Shown in pieces: positions 47,540-58,129 of a stretch of 64,000 bases of DNA. The stretch spans positions 26,250,966 to 26,314,965 of the forward strand of contig OY726565.1 of assembly GCA_963383645.1 (NCBI GenBank), in the 5' to 3' direction. The stretch's first letter is position 1, and each line of letters begins with the position of its first letter. The DNA comes from Muscardinus avellanarius (taxonomy: Eukaryota; Chordata; Mammalia; Rodentia; Gliridae). The notes under the pieces are model-generated. The model saw nothing but the letters and a program-made list of their open reading frames with translations. It ran no database searches and was not told the origin of the DNA. The position numbers and the translations under genes were made by a program.

Positions 47540-49080
47540 AGAAGCCGCCCTCCGGGTCTGGCTCCACTCTCGGGCCGGCCAGAGCCCGGTCCCTGCAAAC
47601 CACCTGTGCTATGTCCTTGGCCCCAACCTCGGGACGGCACAGCCCCGGGCGGGCTCCTTCCCCGGGGGCCCCACGCCCTCCCACCCCCGTCACCCCCGGA
47701 GCCCGCCGAGGCTGCGGAGCGCGTGCGGGGAACTGAGCACTCCGAGGCGCAGCCGGCGCTCCCGCCCGGGGCCCCGGGGCGGGCGGCGCTCACTACCTCC
47801 TGGAAGAGCTCCAGACTGTAGGTGTTGTCGTCGTCGGCGAAGAAGAGCACGCCGGGCTGGGCGCGCTGGTGCTGGTGGCGCTGGCGCAGCCAGGCCAGGC
47901 CGGCGTTGCGCTGCTCGGTGGCGCGCGGCAGCCCGGGCCGCTTGTAGCGCCGCGGCGTGGGCACGTGCAGGTGCGTGCAGGGCAGCCCGGCCCGCGCCAC
48001 GAAGCGGCTCACCAGCTCGCTGCGCGCCGCCGCGTCCTCCACCAGGATCCAGTGCAGCTGCGCCACCTGGCGGAGCGTGTTGGCCAGGCGCGTGAGCTCG
48101 GCTTTCTGCACCGGGCGGCTGTAGGTGGGCGTGATGGCATAGATGGTGGGCAGCGGCTCGGGCGGCGGCGGCGGCGGCCGGGACGCGCTGCGCTTCTGGG
48201 CGCCGCGGCGGGGCGGGAGCCGGACGCCCCCGCGGCCCCCGGGGTGGGGAGCGAAGTCGGGGCGCGGGGTGAGCGGGGGCGCCGGCCCGCGCGTGTCCAC
48301 GTCGAGCATGAGGATGACGATGAGGATCCAGGGCAGGAGGATGAAGACGCGGTGGAACAGCGCGGACTTCATGGCGCGCCCCGGGGCGCGGGCGCCGGCG
48401 GGAGCCGGACCCCAGGGCGCGTGGTGCGCGGCGGCGGCGCTCAGCGGGCGGCGGCCCGCGCGCTCTCCATCGGGCACCCGGCGCGCTCGGCTCCGGAACT
48501 TCGGGCGCCCTTGGGGTGGCGCCCGCCGGGCTCGGCGGCCTCCCCGGCCGCGCTCCCGCCCGCGCGGCGCCCCAGCTCGCGCCCGCGCCGCCGCGGAAGC
48601 CTGCGCGCCGGCCCCTCGCTCTTTTCTTCTCAGAACCTCTCCGGGTTCCCGCAGCCAGACCCCAAGGCAAGCAAGCAAGCAAGCAAGCGGAACCGGGGGC
48701 CGGGGGCGGCAGACGCCCGCGCCCCAGCGCTCCCGGGGCGGCGGCGGGTCCCGGCCCGGACCTGCGGAGTGCGGACGCGCTCCTCCGACCCCCGCGCGCT
48801 CCGCTCGCCCAATACTGCAGGGTCCTCGGGGATCAGCAGAAAATCCGTGCACGTGCGGAAAACTCCGGAGACCGGAGGAGAGTAAGAGGAGCGCGGGGGA
48901 GGGAGGGCAGGCCCGGGGCTGGGCTCCAGCTGCGAGGCCGACGTGCGGAGCCGCAGCGGCCGGGACGCGCTCGCCGAGAGCAGAAGTCGGCGAAAGCCCG
49001 CGAGCCGGGGCGCCGCGCCGGCGAGGAGGCGAGGGGGTGGGCGCCGCCGGCTCTGCCCCCGGCCTCAGCCTCGCGGGGAG
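47540..49080. promoter_or_regulatory. CpG island spanning the B3GAT2 promoter, 5'UTR, exon 1 and start of intron 1
   Basis: G+C content and CpG density rise sharply here and fall away on both sides. The island covers exon 1 and the presumed minus-strand transcription start, which should lie between about 48400 and 49080. I see no TATA box in that interval, which fits a dispersed CpG-island promoter. A (AAGC)n tetranucleotide run at 48666-48689 lies in the presumed 5'UTR/promoter. The edges are estimates. The high GC content also removes stop codons, so several long reading frames here are shadows. Confidence 0.85.
47797..48372 (-). CDS. B3GAT2: B3GAT2 coding exon 1 (galactosylgalactosylxylosylprotein 3-beta-glucuronosyltransferase 2, GlcAT-S)
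   Basis: This exon encodes residues 1-192 of a GT43 glucuronyltransferase. The family moves glucuronic acid from UDP-GlcA to a terminal galactose in the Golgi, on the way to the HNK-1 carbohydrate epitope. The start MKSALF is followed by a signal-anchor at about residues 8-24 (VFILLPWILIVILML), as in a type II membrane protein. Then come a proline-rich stem (27-75, with six prolines at 66-71) and the start of the catalytic domain (PTIYAITPTYSRP from residue 75). The Mn/UDP-binding DDD triad is at 180-182 in FFADDDNTYS. I chose this ATG because it puts the anchor at the N terminus; the context is GCC ATG A, with G at -3. The exon ends after CAG GAG in phase 0 and is followed by a GT donor at 47796-47795. 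It sits inside a CpG island. The frame stays open for 261 codons upstream (see findings). Confidence 0.97.
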
Positions 49081-49084
49081 GGGC

Positions 49085-49959
49085 AGTCTTAAAACTCCAG
49101 CTGAGTATGTTTGGCTTGTTTTTTTCTCTAATAATTTCGAGCCACAACCCCTCACCGGTCCCTGAAAATTATTCCGTGTGACCCTCCCAAGGATCCTTTC
49201 AAGGAGCCCCGGGAAGTAGAATCACCTTCATTTTCTGGATGAGGAAGCTGAGGCTCGGGGTTTAAAGGAATTTCTCCGAGGTTAGTGGGAACTGGCCAAG
49301 TGAAAATAGAACGAACGTGGCTTCCTAGCTGCTTGGCTTGAAGAAATAAATCACTTTCGACTGCCCTGCAGGGTCCGATTGACCTTCCTGGTTAGGGTGC
49401 CATCAGAATCATTTTAAGATGACATGTGTCCAGAAGACATCAAGCAAACAGTTGGTGCTTAGTGTGGACTTTTTCTACCACCCCCGCTAGCTGAATCCCT
49501 GTGTCTTAATGTACCAAGAAGAAAGAAAAGAGGCCATACTTCTGTGCACCTCCTGAGAGGAGCTTGGAAAACCGTGGAGGGCCCTTCTGTCCCAGATAAA
49601 TCATTTCTGCCCCATCTTCTCTCGTCGTCTGCCCTTCCCAGCCTTGTTCACGATTAAGTCCCTTGGGCTGTGTGCTCTCCGGCGCAAAGCCGAGCTCTGG
49701 GCAGAAGCCCCTCCTCTCCCAGCCCTGTCCTTCCATCTCCTGCCCAGTATTGGGCTTTGCACGACTGACTGTGAATAGGTTCTGAGAGTGAAATCTCAAA
49801 CACTTTCCCTTCCCTCAACACACACAGACTAGCGTTCTGACCCAGCTTCCCGTCACCCACAGCTTATACTGTAAGCTCTGCAGACTGGTGCATCCTAAAC
49901 CTCTGGAACAGAAATTCTGTTAGACGTTACCTGTGTTCTGGAATAACCTAAGGCTTGTA
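49085..49959. other. B3GAT2 upstream flank, possible MIR-type relic at 49200-49330
   Basis: TGGATGAGGAAGCTGAGGCT resembles the conserved core of MIR/L2-age repeats. The rest is single-copy. Confidence 0.4.
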
Positions 49960-50339
49960 TGTGTGTGGGAGGGTGTACTAGGGGCTGAACCCAAGGGTGT
50001 ACCCCCAGTCTTTTTATTTGTTGTGGTACCAGGGATTCAACCCAGGGACATTCTACCTTCGAGATACACCCCCAGTTCTATTTTTTATTCTTTATTTTGA
50101 AACAGGGTCTTACTAAGTAAAAGAAGGCCTCATTAAGCAGCTGAGCCTGGCTGCAGACTTATGATCCTCCCACCTTAGCCTCCCAAGCTGGATTATGAGT
50201 GTGTGCCACCATACCTGGCTTTTATTTTTTATTTTGAAAGAGGGTCTCTAAGTTACCTCAAGATAGACAAGAGCCTGAGATCCTCCTGTCTCAGGGTCCC
50301 AAGAACTGGGATTATAGATGTGGGCCATTGCACCCGGCT
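49960..50339 (-). repeat. B1-dID SINE split by another B1-dID (50011-50218)
   Basis: The outer ID arm lies at 49960-50010 and its B1 arm at 50219-50339. The complete inner dimer sits between them. CTTTTTATT and CTTTTATT mark the junctions. Confidence 0.88.
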
Positions 50340-50419
50340 AGTACAGCCTGCCTGCCTTTCTCGCCCCCACGTGTGCACTCTCTCTCTTCTTTACTTCTTT
50401 CTCTTTATTCCACTGTCAT

Positions 50420-50556
50420 TCTACTTGGGGCTACACCTCCAGCCTCCCTTTTTTTGAAACAGGGTTTCTCTAAGCTATCAAGCTTTGAGCCTATGATCCT
50501 TCTGTCTCAGCCTTCCAAGTCCTGGGATTACAGGTATCCACCACCATGTCTGGGTA
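50420..50556 (-). repeat. B1-dID SINE fragment
   Basis: Partial ID arm plus B1-like arm. Confidence 0.78.
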
Positions 50557-50639
50557 TAAAAAGCTCTTTTTAGATGCATACGGGCCAATCCTCCTCCTCC
50601 CGTTCACAAAGGTTCCTAAAGTCTCATTCATTCTGTTGA

Positions 50640-50810
50640 AATTTTAAAATTTGTGCAAAGAGAAATGTGTTAGCTGGAGTAAAATTCAAGTGATTACCTA
50701 ATTGTAGTGGGGAGGGAATGGGGTGGGAATGGGGGAAGGGCTAATTGAGCGATGTATACATGTATGTCTCTACCATCTTGTACTCCTTTAAGATGCATGA
50801 CTACCATGCA

Positions 50811-50815
<5 letters not shown>
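50640..50815 (+). mobile_element. 5'-truncated L1 3'UTR
   Basis: A G-rich block (GGGGAGGGAATGGGGTGGG) followed by ATGTATACATGTATGTCTC and the terminal ACCATGCACCAATA, as at 58956-59090. Confidence 0.85.

Positions 50816-50871
<56 letters not shown>
50815..50871. repeat. (AT)n microsatellite
   Basis: About 28 perfect units, sitting where the L1 tail should be. Confidence 0.97.
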
Positions 50872-50874
<3 letters not shown>

Positions 50875-51065
50875 TGGTACTGGGGTTCCTGGAAGCCCTT
50901 CTACCTCCGGGCTACACTCCCAGACCAGACCTATTTTTACGTTTTTTTTTATTTGGAAACAGGGTCTCCTAAGCCAGCGCGCGCGACTGACTTCGAACCT
51001 GCATGATCCTCCTGTCTCTGCCTCCCAAGCGCGGGGATTACAAGCGTGCGCCACCATGCCCAGCA
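50872..51065 (-). repeat. B1-dID SINE, CTTCTACC subfamily
   Basis: Minus-strand dimer with GGTTCCTGGAAGCCC and intact CpGs; it looks young. Confidence 0.92.
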
Positions 51066-51435
51066 TTTTTTTAAAGCATCATTAACCTTTGTTAAGAGAA
51101 TCCCTTGGGTAGACCCACTATACCATGGAACCTATTTCCCAAAGTGTCTTCCCCAGCAACTGTAGCTATTCAGAGGCAGAACACTTTGAAAACTAATCAA
51201 ATTTGGAATTTAATTTGGGAATTTTGCTTGTGCATAGAAGCCATGGATGTCACAGAACACAACGGTTAACTAGCATATTAAGTGCTATCATTCTTCTTTT
51301 TCTATTATCATTAGCATCTGCACCCTGATTGGCCTAATTCCGTTATCTGTTGGGGATGTCCAGGTTCTTGGATACTCCCAAAGATGACTTAGGCATACCC
51401 CTGCTTCATTCTTAGCTGAGATATTTTCCTTTTCT
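51066..51435. other. Single-copy upstream sequence
   Basis: Nothing recognised. Confidence 0.4.
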
Positions 51436-51642
51436 TTGTGTGATACTGGGGGTTGAATCCAGGGACATTCTGCCCCTGAGCTATACTTCCAGTTCAATTT
51501 TTATCTTTTTTATTTTGAAACAAGGTGTCACTAAGTTATAGAAGGCCTCACTTAGTTGCCGAGGCTGGTCACAAACCTGTGATCTTCTTGTCTCAGCCCC
51601 CTATGTACTAGGATTACAAGCGTGTGCCACCACACCTGGCTA
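51436..51642 (-). repeat. B1-dID SINE
   Basis: Minus-strand dimer. AGCTGAGATA/AGCTGGGATA flank it as a diverged target duplication. Confidence 0.9.
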
Positions 51643-53058
51643 GCTGGGATACTTTCTACTTGTGCAACATTTAAAAGTCAATAAGCTTCACAAAGCCTCA
51701 GTTTTTTCATCTGGAAAGTGGAGGTGTATATAGAATGTGTATATAGTATTATTGTAAAGATGTATTATTTTAAGTATATATTGTAAGAATGAAAGAAATA
51801 GGTTAGGTAAAATGTTTTCCAGAAATGCTGATGTTCCATAGAGGCAATCAATCAACATAGGGAATACTTGCTCAAAAGAATGTCTTCACCCAGGAGATCT
51901 CCACGAATCATGCTTATCACATGAATGCAAAATGAAACATATTAAAAAGAAACCGGAAATGCCTTTAATCAGTGCCTCCACCTGCAAGGACAGTGCGTGC
52001 ATGAGTCTCCCGAATCTATGTAAAGAAGAGAAATTAATTTACCCCAAACTTAGGTATACAACAAAGATGACATCCAAATGGTTGAATATGCCATATTGTT
52101 TTACATTCAGTGACTCAAAATGTGGACCCACATTCTTTATAATAAAATCTGAATGAAGATACAAAAATGCAAAAAGTATTAAGCATGTCCATTTGAAACA
52201 TGACATCAGGACAAAACACTTCCAAGTGCAAAACCTCATCATACTTTTAAAATATGTATGGAATTTGTCAGGGGCTGGAATGGAAACCACGGTTTAAAGC
52301 AGAAGCTTGAAAGTATCACTGCTGGGAAGCACAGTCACTGGGTAGCTATGGTATTTTTCCTTATAGCTGATGATATTCTTACATAAAACAATTTACATTT
52401 GATCTGTGGCTAATAATGAAGGTTGGTGGAAGTCACTTGAGTAATTAAAATAATTACCTAACCAGAGCTTCTGCGCATCCTTTCAGTGTTTATTTTCATT
52501 TAATCTCTCTAATTATTTGTGTAACAATGCAAGCATTGCTTTGTCTGTGCTAATGAAGCCCTCCATTGCTGGCATCAGCCGGCTCATTTCAGCATTCATT
52601 TGTTGTTCTCAAATAAACAAAGGTAAAAAAAAAATCATCCCATCTGGGGAGTTGAAAACAAAAAGCATGTGTAATCACTAAACATTTACGTTTTGCCTTG
52701 ATGAGTAACACACACTGTAACTTCTGCAGGAGAAAGAGGGCGGTGCAGTTAGTGCCTGTGTTGAACTGATCCAGGTGACACTGGAGCCTGGGGTTTTCTA
52801 GTGTGACTAAGCCATCCTCAAGTGAGCACGGAGGACATACTTGGTATTCTTAGCCAAGCAGGCAAGAGATCAAGGAAAAAAAAAAAAAAAGAAAAAAAAA
52901 AACCTCACACAGTTAAGTATTTGTAAATATCTCTGGTTAGATGACTATGCAAACCAGGTCCTGATGAGAATCAGAACAAACTCCTATCAAAGCAATAAGG
53001 TAATGGAAAAGTATTGATAACCAATGCTTACATGTATGTGGACAGAAATACTTTCTGT
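51643..53058. other. Single-copy upstream sequence with candidate conserved element (52330-52640)
   Basis: No repeats. The 52330-52640 part is rich in TAATTA, AACAATG and similar factor-binding cores. An A-rich run lies at 52876-52902. Confidence 0.45.
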
Positions 53059-53075
53059 TAAAATATCAGAGGCAA

Positions 53076-53282
53076 TACCAAGTGTGGTGGTACACGCTTG
53101 TAATCCCAGTACATGGGAGGCTGAGACGGGAGGATCGCAGGTTCGCGGCCAGCCTCAACTACTTAGTGAGGCCCTCTGCAAGTTATTGAGACCCTGTTTC
53201 AAAATTTAAAAAATTTAAAAAATAGGGTTGGTGTGTAGTTTCCAGTAGAATGCCCCTGAGTTCAGTCACAATAAAATAAAAT
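53076..53282 (+). repeat. B1-dID SINE
   Basis: A perfect 17-bp flanking repeat, AAAATATCAGAGGCAAT, before and after. The tail is (AAAAT)n. Confidence 0.93.
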
Positions 53283-53594
53283 AAAATATCAGAGGCAATT
53301 ATGAAAGAATGATGTTCAAATAAATAATTCTAATACTCCACATTCCAGAGATACATGACAGCTTCATTGATAACTGTCAGAGAAATGGCATATAACCACA
53401 AATTAAATAGCTTATTCGGTTTGTTTTCATGCATCCAAGCCCTCTACAAATATCACTTTTGACCTAGAATTGTTCTAAATCAGAATGCTTTCTTAGAATT
53501 TTAGAGTTTTGTAGCTATTAATCACCAAATATTTTAAAGTTAGTTTGTTCAATAAAATCCCATTTTTATATGATGATTTGTGCAAATAGCACGG

Positions 53595-54022
53595 TAGTGT
53601 TATGAGTCGAAGTGTGTTCCCTTCACTTCGAATGTTAAGACTCTGACTCCCAGTACATGGAATATGGCCTTGTTTGGAAATTGGGCCATTGCATCTATAG
53701 TTAAGAGGAGGTCATGTTGGAGAAGGGCCCACACTACTCTTATGCCAAGAGGACGTTTGTACACAGAGGCACACACGTGGGGAGAAGGCTATTGGAAAGC
53801 TGCAGTTGTGCTGCCACAAGAAAAGGGAGGCTGCAGACTCCTGGCCAAACGGGCCTAGGAGAGCGGTATGGAGGGCACCTCCCCGTGCTATGGGAGTGGG
53901 CACTGGCTGCTCTCGCCTGCACCTCCAACTTCTAGCCTCTAACACCGTGAGACAGTACATGTCTATATTTCAAGCTGCCTACTTTATGGTACTTGGTTAC
54001 AGTAGTCCTAGAAAACTAGCAT
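53595..54022 (+). mobile_element. ERVL-MaLR-like LTR (MLT1/MST type)
   Basis: Order and wording fit old MaLR LTRs: CGAATGTTAAGACTCTGACT, GGAATATGGCCTTGTTTGG, then CTTCTAGCCTCTAACACCGTGAGAC-like text and TTGGTTACAGTAGTCC near the end. No internal region is present. The family is assigned by eye. Confidence 0.6.
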
Positions 54023-54552
54023 GAGCAGTGATGGTGTGTACCTGTGCATAGGAATGAGGGCGAGGAACCCTGAGACAGCATTCATGGCTTCCCCAGCGGT
54101 CCAAGCTGCAACAGTGATGGGTGGGGTTTAAAGTCAGGACTCGCTAGCGTGCTTGGTGGTAAGCAGGACTTGAGGGGCTAAAGCAGGGAAGACTTGGGGG
54201 TGCAGGGGCTGAAGAGGAAGCTTCACAAGGGAGCATCGTCTCCATTGCTGAGATAACCTCCGTGCCCCGTTTAGGGAGCAAATCCTCCATAAATACTATT
54301 TGAGTCATGTAATTGCACCACCATGTGCCTCCCAGTCAAGCTGGGGCTGGCGGAGCGTTCCCAGCTATGCCAACACCAACAGGGAGAATATGCTGACTAC
54401 AGGGGACCTATCTGTGCCTTTTCACGTCAGGATGATATTAATGGGCATTTATGTTCAATCATCCATAGGTAACTTACTATTTTAGATTAAGTTTAAAATC
54501 AAAGTAGCCTTTCATCACATCTGTTTGTGATTCACTAATGAATACAGCCTCT
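54023..54552. other. Single-copy upstream sequence
   Basis: Nothing recognised. Confidence 0.4.
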
Positions 54553-54632
54553 AGGCTGGGGATATGGCTCAGAGATAGAGTAAATGCCTAGCATATATGA
54601 GGCCTGAGGTCCAATCTTCAGCACTGCAATAA
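54553..54632 (+). repeat. ID monomer
   Basis: GGCTGGGGATATGGCTCAGA through CCAATCTTCAGCACTGC. Confidence 0.85.
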
Positions 54633-54661
54633 TACAATCTCTAAGTTAATGTTTACTTTTC

Positions 54662-55048
54662 TTTTTGGGGGGAGGCTCCTGGGGGTTGAACTCTAGGCCA
54701 TTATATCTCCAAGCTATATCCCAGCCCTTTCTATTAATTAATTAATTAATTTATTTATTGGTGGTACTGGGGTTCCTGGAAGCCCTTCTACCTCAGGGCT
54801 ACACTCCCAGACCTATTGTTTTGTATTTTTATTTGGAAACAGGGTCTCTTAAGCCAGCACAGCTGGCTTTGAACCTGCGCTATTCTCCTGTCTCCACCTC
54901 CCAAGCGCGGGGATTACAAGCGTGCGCCACCATGCCCAGCCCTTTTTATTTTTCATAATCTCACTAAGTTGTTGATCACAAACATGTGATCCTCCTCTCT
55001 CAGCTTTCCAAATGCTGGGGTTACAGGTATGCACCACAGCACCCAGCT
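54662..55048 (-). repeat. Old SINE split by a young B1-dID (54758-54943)
   Basis: The outer ID arm at 54662-54730 is followed by (TTAA/TTTA)n. The inner copy is the GGTTCCTGGAAGCCC subfamily. The outer B1 arm resumes at 54944. Confidence 0.85.
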
Positions 55049-55170
55049 CCTTTTATTTTGAAACAGGGTCTCACTGAATAAATTGCTGGTGCTGGCCCTG
55101 AACCTGTTATTCTCCTGTTTCAGTCTCCCAGGGACTGGGATCACAGGTGTGTGCCCCTGTGCTCACCTAA
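55049..55170 (-). repeat. B1-like arm of a further SINE
   Basis: Left-arm sequence only, on the minus strand. It abuts the previous cluster. Confidence 0.78.
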
Positions 55171-55215
55171 TGTTTCTATATGAAGATTTTCTGGAAGAGC
55201 AAATTTTAAAAAATA

Positions 55216-55410
55216 AACTTTAGCACAAAGAGTGGTTGTGCACACCCACATATTCCCAGCACTTGGGACGCTGAGACAGGAGCATCACAGGTTCTAGGAC
55301 AACCTCAGCAAGTAGTGAGACTTTCAACCTAGAGAGTAAAAAAAGTAAAAAAGGGCTGGTGGTATAGCTTGAAGGTAGAGCCCTGGGCTCAACCACCAGT
55401 GCCAAACAAA
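55216..55410 (+). repeat. B1-dID SINE
   Basis: Diverged dimer with an (ACAA)n-type tail. Confidence 0.84.
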
Positions 55411-55465
55411 CAATCAAACAACAAACAAAAAACTAACAAAAAAAGGGTTTACCTCTAATTTGTTC

Positions 55466-55674
55466 TTTTTTTTTTTTTTTTTTTGCAGTACTGGGGATTG
55501 AACCCAGGGGCATTCTACCTTCAAGTTACACCCCCCAGCCCTATTTTTTATTCTTTATTTTGAAACAGGGTCTTACTAAGTTGTGGATGGCCTCAGTAAG
55601 TATCTGAGGCTGGCTGAAAACCTGTGATCCTCCTGCCTTAGCCTCCCGAGTACAAGCATGTGCCACCACAGTTA
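55466..55674 (-). repeat. B1-dID SINE
   Basis: Poly-T of about 18, then a minus-strand dimer. Confidence 0.9.
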
Positions 55675-55705
55675 ACTTCTGTTTTTTAAAATAAGGATAT
55701 TTATG

Positions 55706-56110
55706 CTGTTCAGGATCATGCACACCTGTAATCCCAGCTATTCCGTAATCTGAGGCAGGAGAATTGCAAGTTTGAGGCCAGCCTGGGGGATTTAGCAAGA
55801 GCTTGTCTTGCCAGGCACCATGGTGCACATCTATATTCCAGGCTGAGACAGGAGGATCACAGGTTTGAGGACAGCCTCAGAAAGTCATGAGACTCTTATC
55901 AGCCTAGAGAGACTCTTTTTCAAAATAAAAACAAAATAGGGCTGGCGGTATAGCTCAGAGGTAGAATGCCCCTGAGTTCAATCCCCAGTGCCACATACAC
56001 AAAAGAAGAGCCTGTCTCAAAATCTTTCAAAAGGGCTGGAGATGTCGCTCAGAGGTAGAACACTTGCTCAGCACAAGGCCCTGGGTTTGATCCTCAGCAT
56101 TCAAAAAATA
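55706..56110 (+). repeat. Older SINE split by a B1-dID (55810-55998)
   Basis: The outer B1 arm (55706-55808) and ID arm (56011-56110, canonical ID form GGTAGAACACTTGCTCAGC) are separated by a complete dimer. AGCTTGTCT/AGCCTGTCT mark the junctions. Confidence 0.87.
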
Positions 56111-56170
56111 TCTAGTTCTAGTAGGCAAACACATTATATGAGCAACTCACTTTCAAAATATAAAAATTAA

Positions 56171-56312
56171 AGCCAGGCACGGTGGTGCCCGCTTATAATT
56201 TCAGTGTTTGGGAGGCTGAGACAGGAGGATTAGAGGTTTGAGGACAGCCTCAGCAAGTAGTGAGACTCTCATCAACCTAGAGAGACTCTGTTTCAAAAAA
56301 AATAAAATAGGG
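56171..56312 (+). repeat. B1-dID SINE, left part (interrupted by the half-LINE)
   Basis: The left arm and linker end AAATAAAATAGGG. The right arm continues at 59121. Confidence 0.93.
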
Positions 56313-57112
56313 ACTTCCGGGAAGATGGCGACCGAGAAAAGCGGGGCTTAAGAGCCCCGCTAACAACGAATCTCCATTACCACAAAATCAGTGCCTTTCA
56401 AAGCCAGAAAACAACATCACCAGAGAAACAAAAAAAATCACCAGGCTCCAGAGAGAAAGCGGACTGAGAACAGAGCCACAGAGGAGATCCTCACGCCCAA
56501 GGACGCGGCTTCACGCCCGAGGACGCGGCAGCAGTGCCATACTGCTGGCGGCAGCGGCGAATTCACGGAACGGCCACAGCAAGCAGAGGGGAGCCGCTGC
56601 TGAAAAGCATGCGGGATTTCTCGGCGCAGAGGGCATCTAAAGCTCCCAGTGGCTGAGCTCAGCACACGCTGCAGGGATTCAGAGTGGAAATCAAAACCAA
56701 GAAAAAAAAAAACGCCAGCCCCATAGCCGAGGGCGTAGCAGCGGCGCCATATTGCCACCGGCGGCAACAGCACCGAATTCACCGAATTCAGTACAGCTAC
56801 ATCTGCGTACTCAAGAACAGTGAGTCAAATTGTGGGCCACAGCGGAGAAATCCCAGTACTGTACTCACTGGGACTTGACCCAGTGGGAGAGGGGCAGTGG
56901 CAGTGATATCACACCATAGGAGAACGTGTAACCTGGCACCCCCCACAGTCTAAAGCAGCCTCTATCGACTCTCTGGGTCGGAGACTCTGTGATACAACCC
57001 AGTAAAGGAGTAGTGGGGTCTGAGATACTACTGACTCGAGATCCAGAGCACCTTAAGTGAAGTCATAGTGACCCAAGGGAAGAACCCAGAGAAGGCACAA
57101 ACTTCCGAAATC

Positions 57113-57997
57113 ATGGGAAAGAGGAATAATACTGGAGCAATGAATGCTCACAACCCCACAACATCAGAACCCGATAAAACAGAAAATCAGAGATTTCTAG
57201 AAGATCAAATCAGGAAAACAACTGTAGAAATAATAGAGGTGCTTTGAAAAGAACTCAGAGAGAGCCAAAAAGAGATAAAGGATGCAATTAATGAAGTAAA
57301 GGCCTCAATTCAAAGCACAAACAACCGATTAGACCACATGGAGAACAGAATCTCGCTTTTAGAAGATGATCATTCCAAAAATGAACGCATAGTTTCTAAT
57401 CTAGGAAAAAATATCTGACAGCAGGAATCTGATATTGAAGAAATATGGGCCCATTTTAAGAGAGCTAACCTAAGAATAATTGGAATAGAGGAGGGAAAAG
57501 AAAGTGAAACCAAAGGGATTAACAATCTCTTCAAAGAAGTAATAGCAGAAAATTTTCCAGACATAGAGCAAGAGGTCGATACGCAGGTCCAGGAAACTTA
57601 TAGAACTCCCTTTAGACAGGATCGGAGAAGAGGATCCCCACGCCACATAATTGTCAAAATGACCAATGTGGAAGCCGAGCAGAGAATCTTAAAGGCAACA
57701 AAAGCAAAGGGCCAAGTGACATTCAGAGGCAAACCAATTAGAATCACTCCAGACTTCCCAAACCAAGTCATGAGAGCCAGAAGGGCTTGGAGTAACATAT
57801 TCCAAACTCTGAAAGAAAACAACTTCCAGCCAAAAATTTCCTACCCAGCAAAACTTTCTATCAAATTAGATGGAGAAATAAGAAGCTTCCATGACAAACA
57901 GAAACTGAAGGAATTTATGTCTTCAAAACCAGCACTAGAGAAAATACTCAAAGAGATTAACTATAAAGAAGAAATAGGTAACACAAATCAGAACTAG
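57113..57997 (+). pseudogene. L1 ORF1-like open frame with two in-frame stops
   Basis: From ATG 57113 to TAG 57995-57997 there are 294 codons in one frame, broken only by TGA at 57245-57247 and at 57416-57418. The N-terminal part is a predicted coiled coil (about 57190-57420). The intact C-terminal part, from about 57620, carries ORF1p RRM/CTD hallmarks: SPRHIIVKM, KGQVTFRGKPIRITPDF and ISYPAKLSIKLDGEI. The family makes a trimeric RNA-binding chaperone for retrotransposition. At 294 codons it is shorter than the human protein (338). Both stops could be CGA-to-TGA changes, which is an inference. Confidence 0.85.
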
Positions 57998-58129
57998 AGA
58001 AACAAGATTTTCCATCCAACAGACAACTAAGATTGGTTATCTGTGGAGATTCATTACTTATGTTAGTCTTTTACCTATCCGTAAAGGGTATTGTTTACCT
58101 TTATTGTTGTTAATTTTTAGGATTTCTAG

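Larger units (their letters stand above)
1606..47796 (-). other. B3GAT2: B3GAT2 intron 1 (46,191 bp)
   Basis: The interval is bounded by the exon 1 GT donor at its right end and the exon 2 AG acceptor at its left end, with matching phase 0. It contains all the repeats listed between these points. I recognised no other protein-coding exon in it on either strand. Confidence 0.93.

Noticed and set aside
47690..49181. Several long overlapping frames on both strands in the CpG island (for example 47690-48682 minus, 47869-48885 plus, 48143-49165 plus)
   Set aside because: They are shadows of B3GAT2 exon 1 and GC-rich sequence without stops. They are Arg/Pro/Gly/Ala-rich with no domain, and only the MKSALF frame matches a known family.
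57659..57997. Stand-alone host gene for the 112-residue frame
   Set aside because: It is the intact C-terminal part of the L1 ORF1 frame that starts at 57113.
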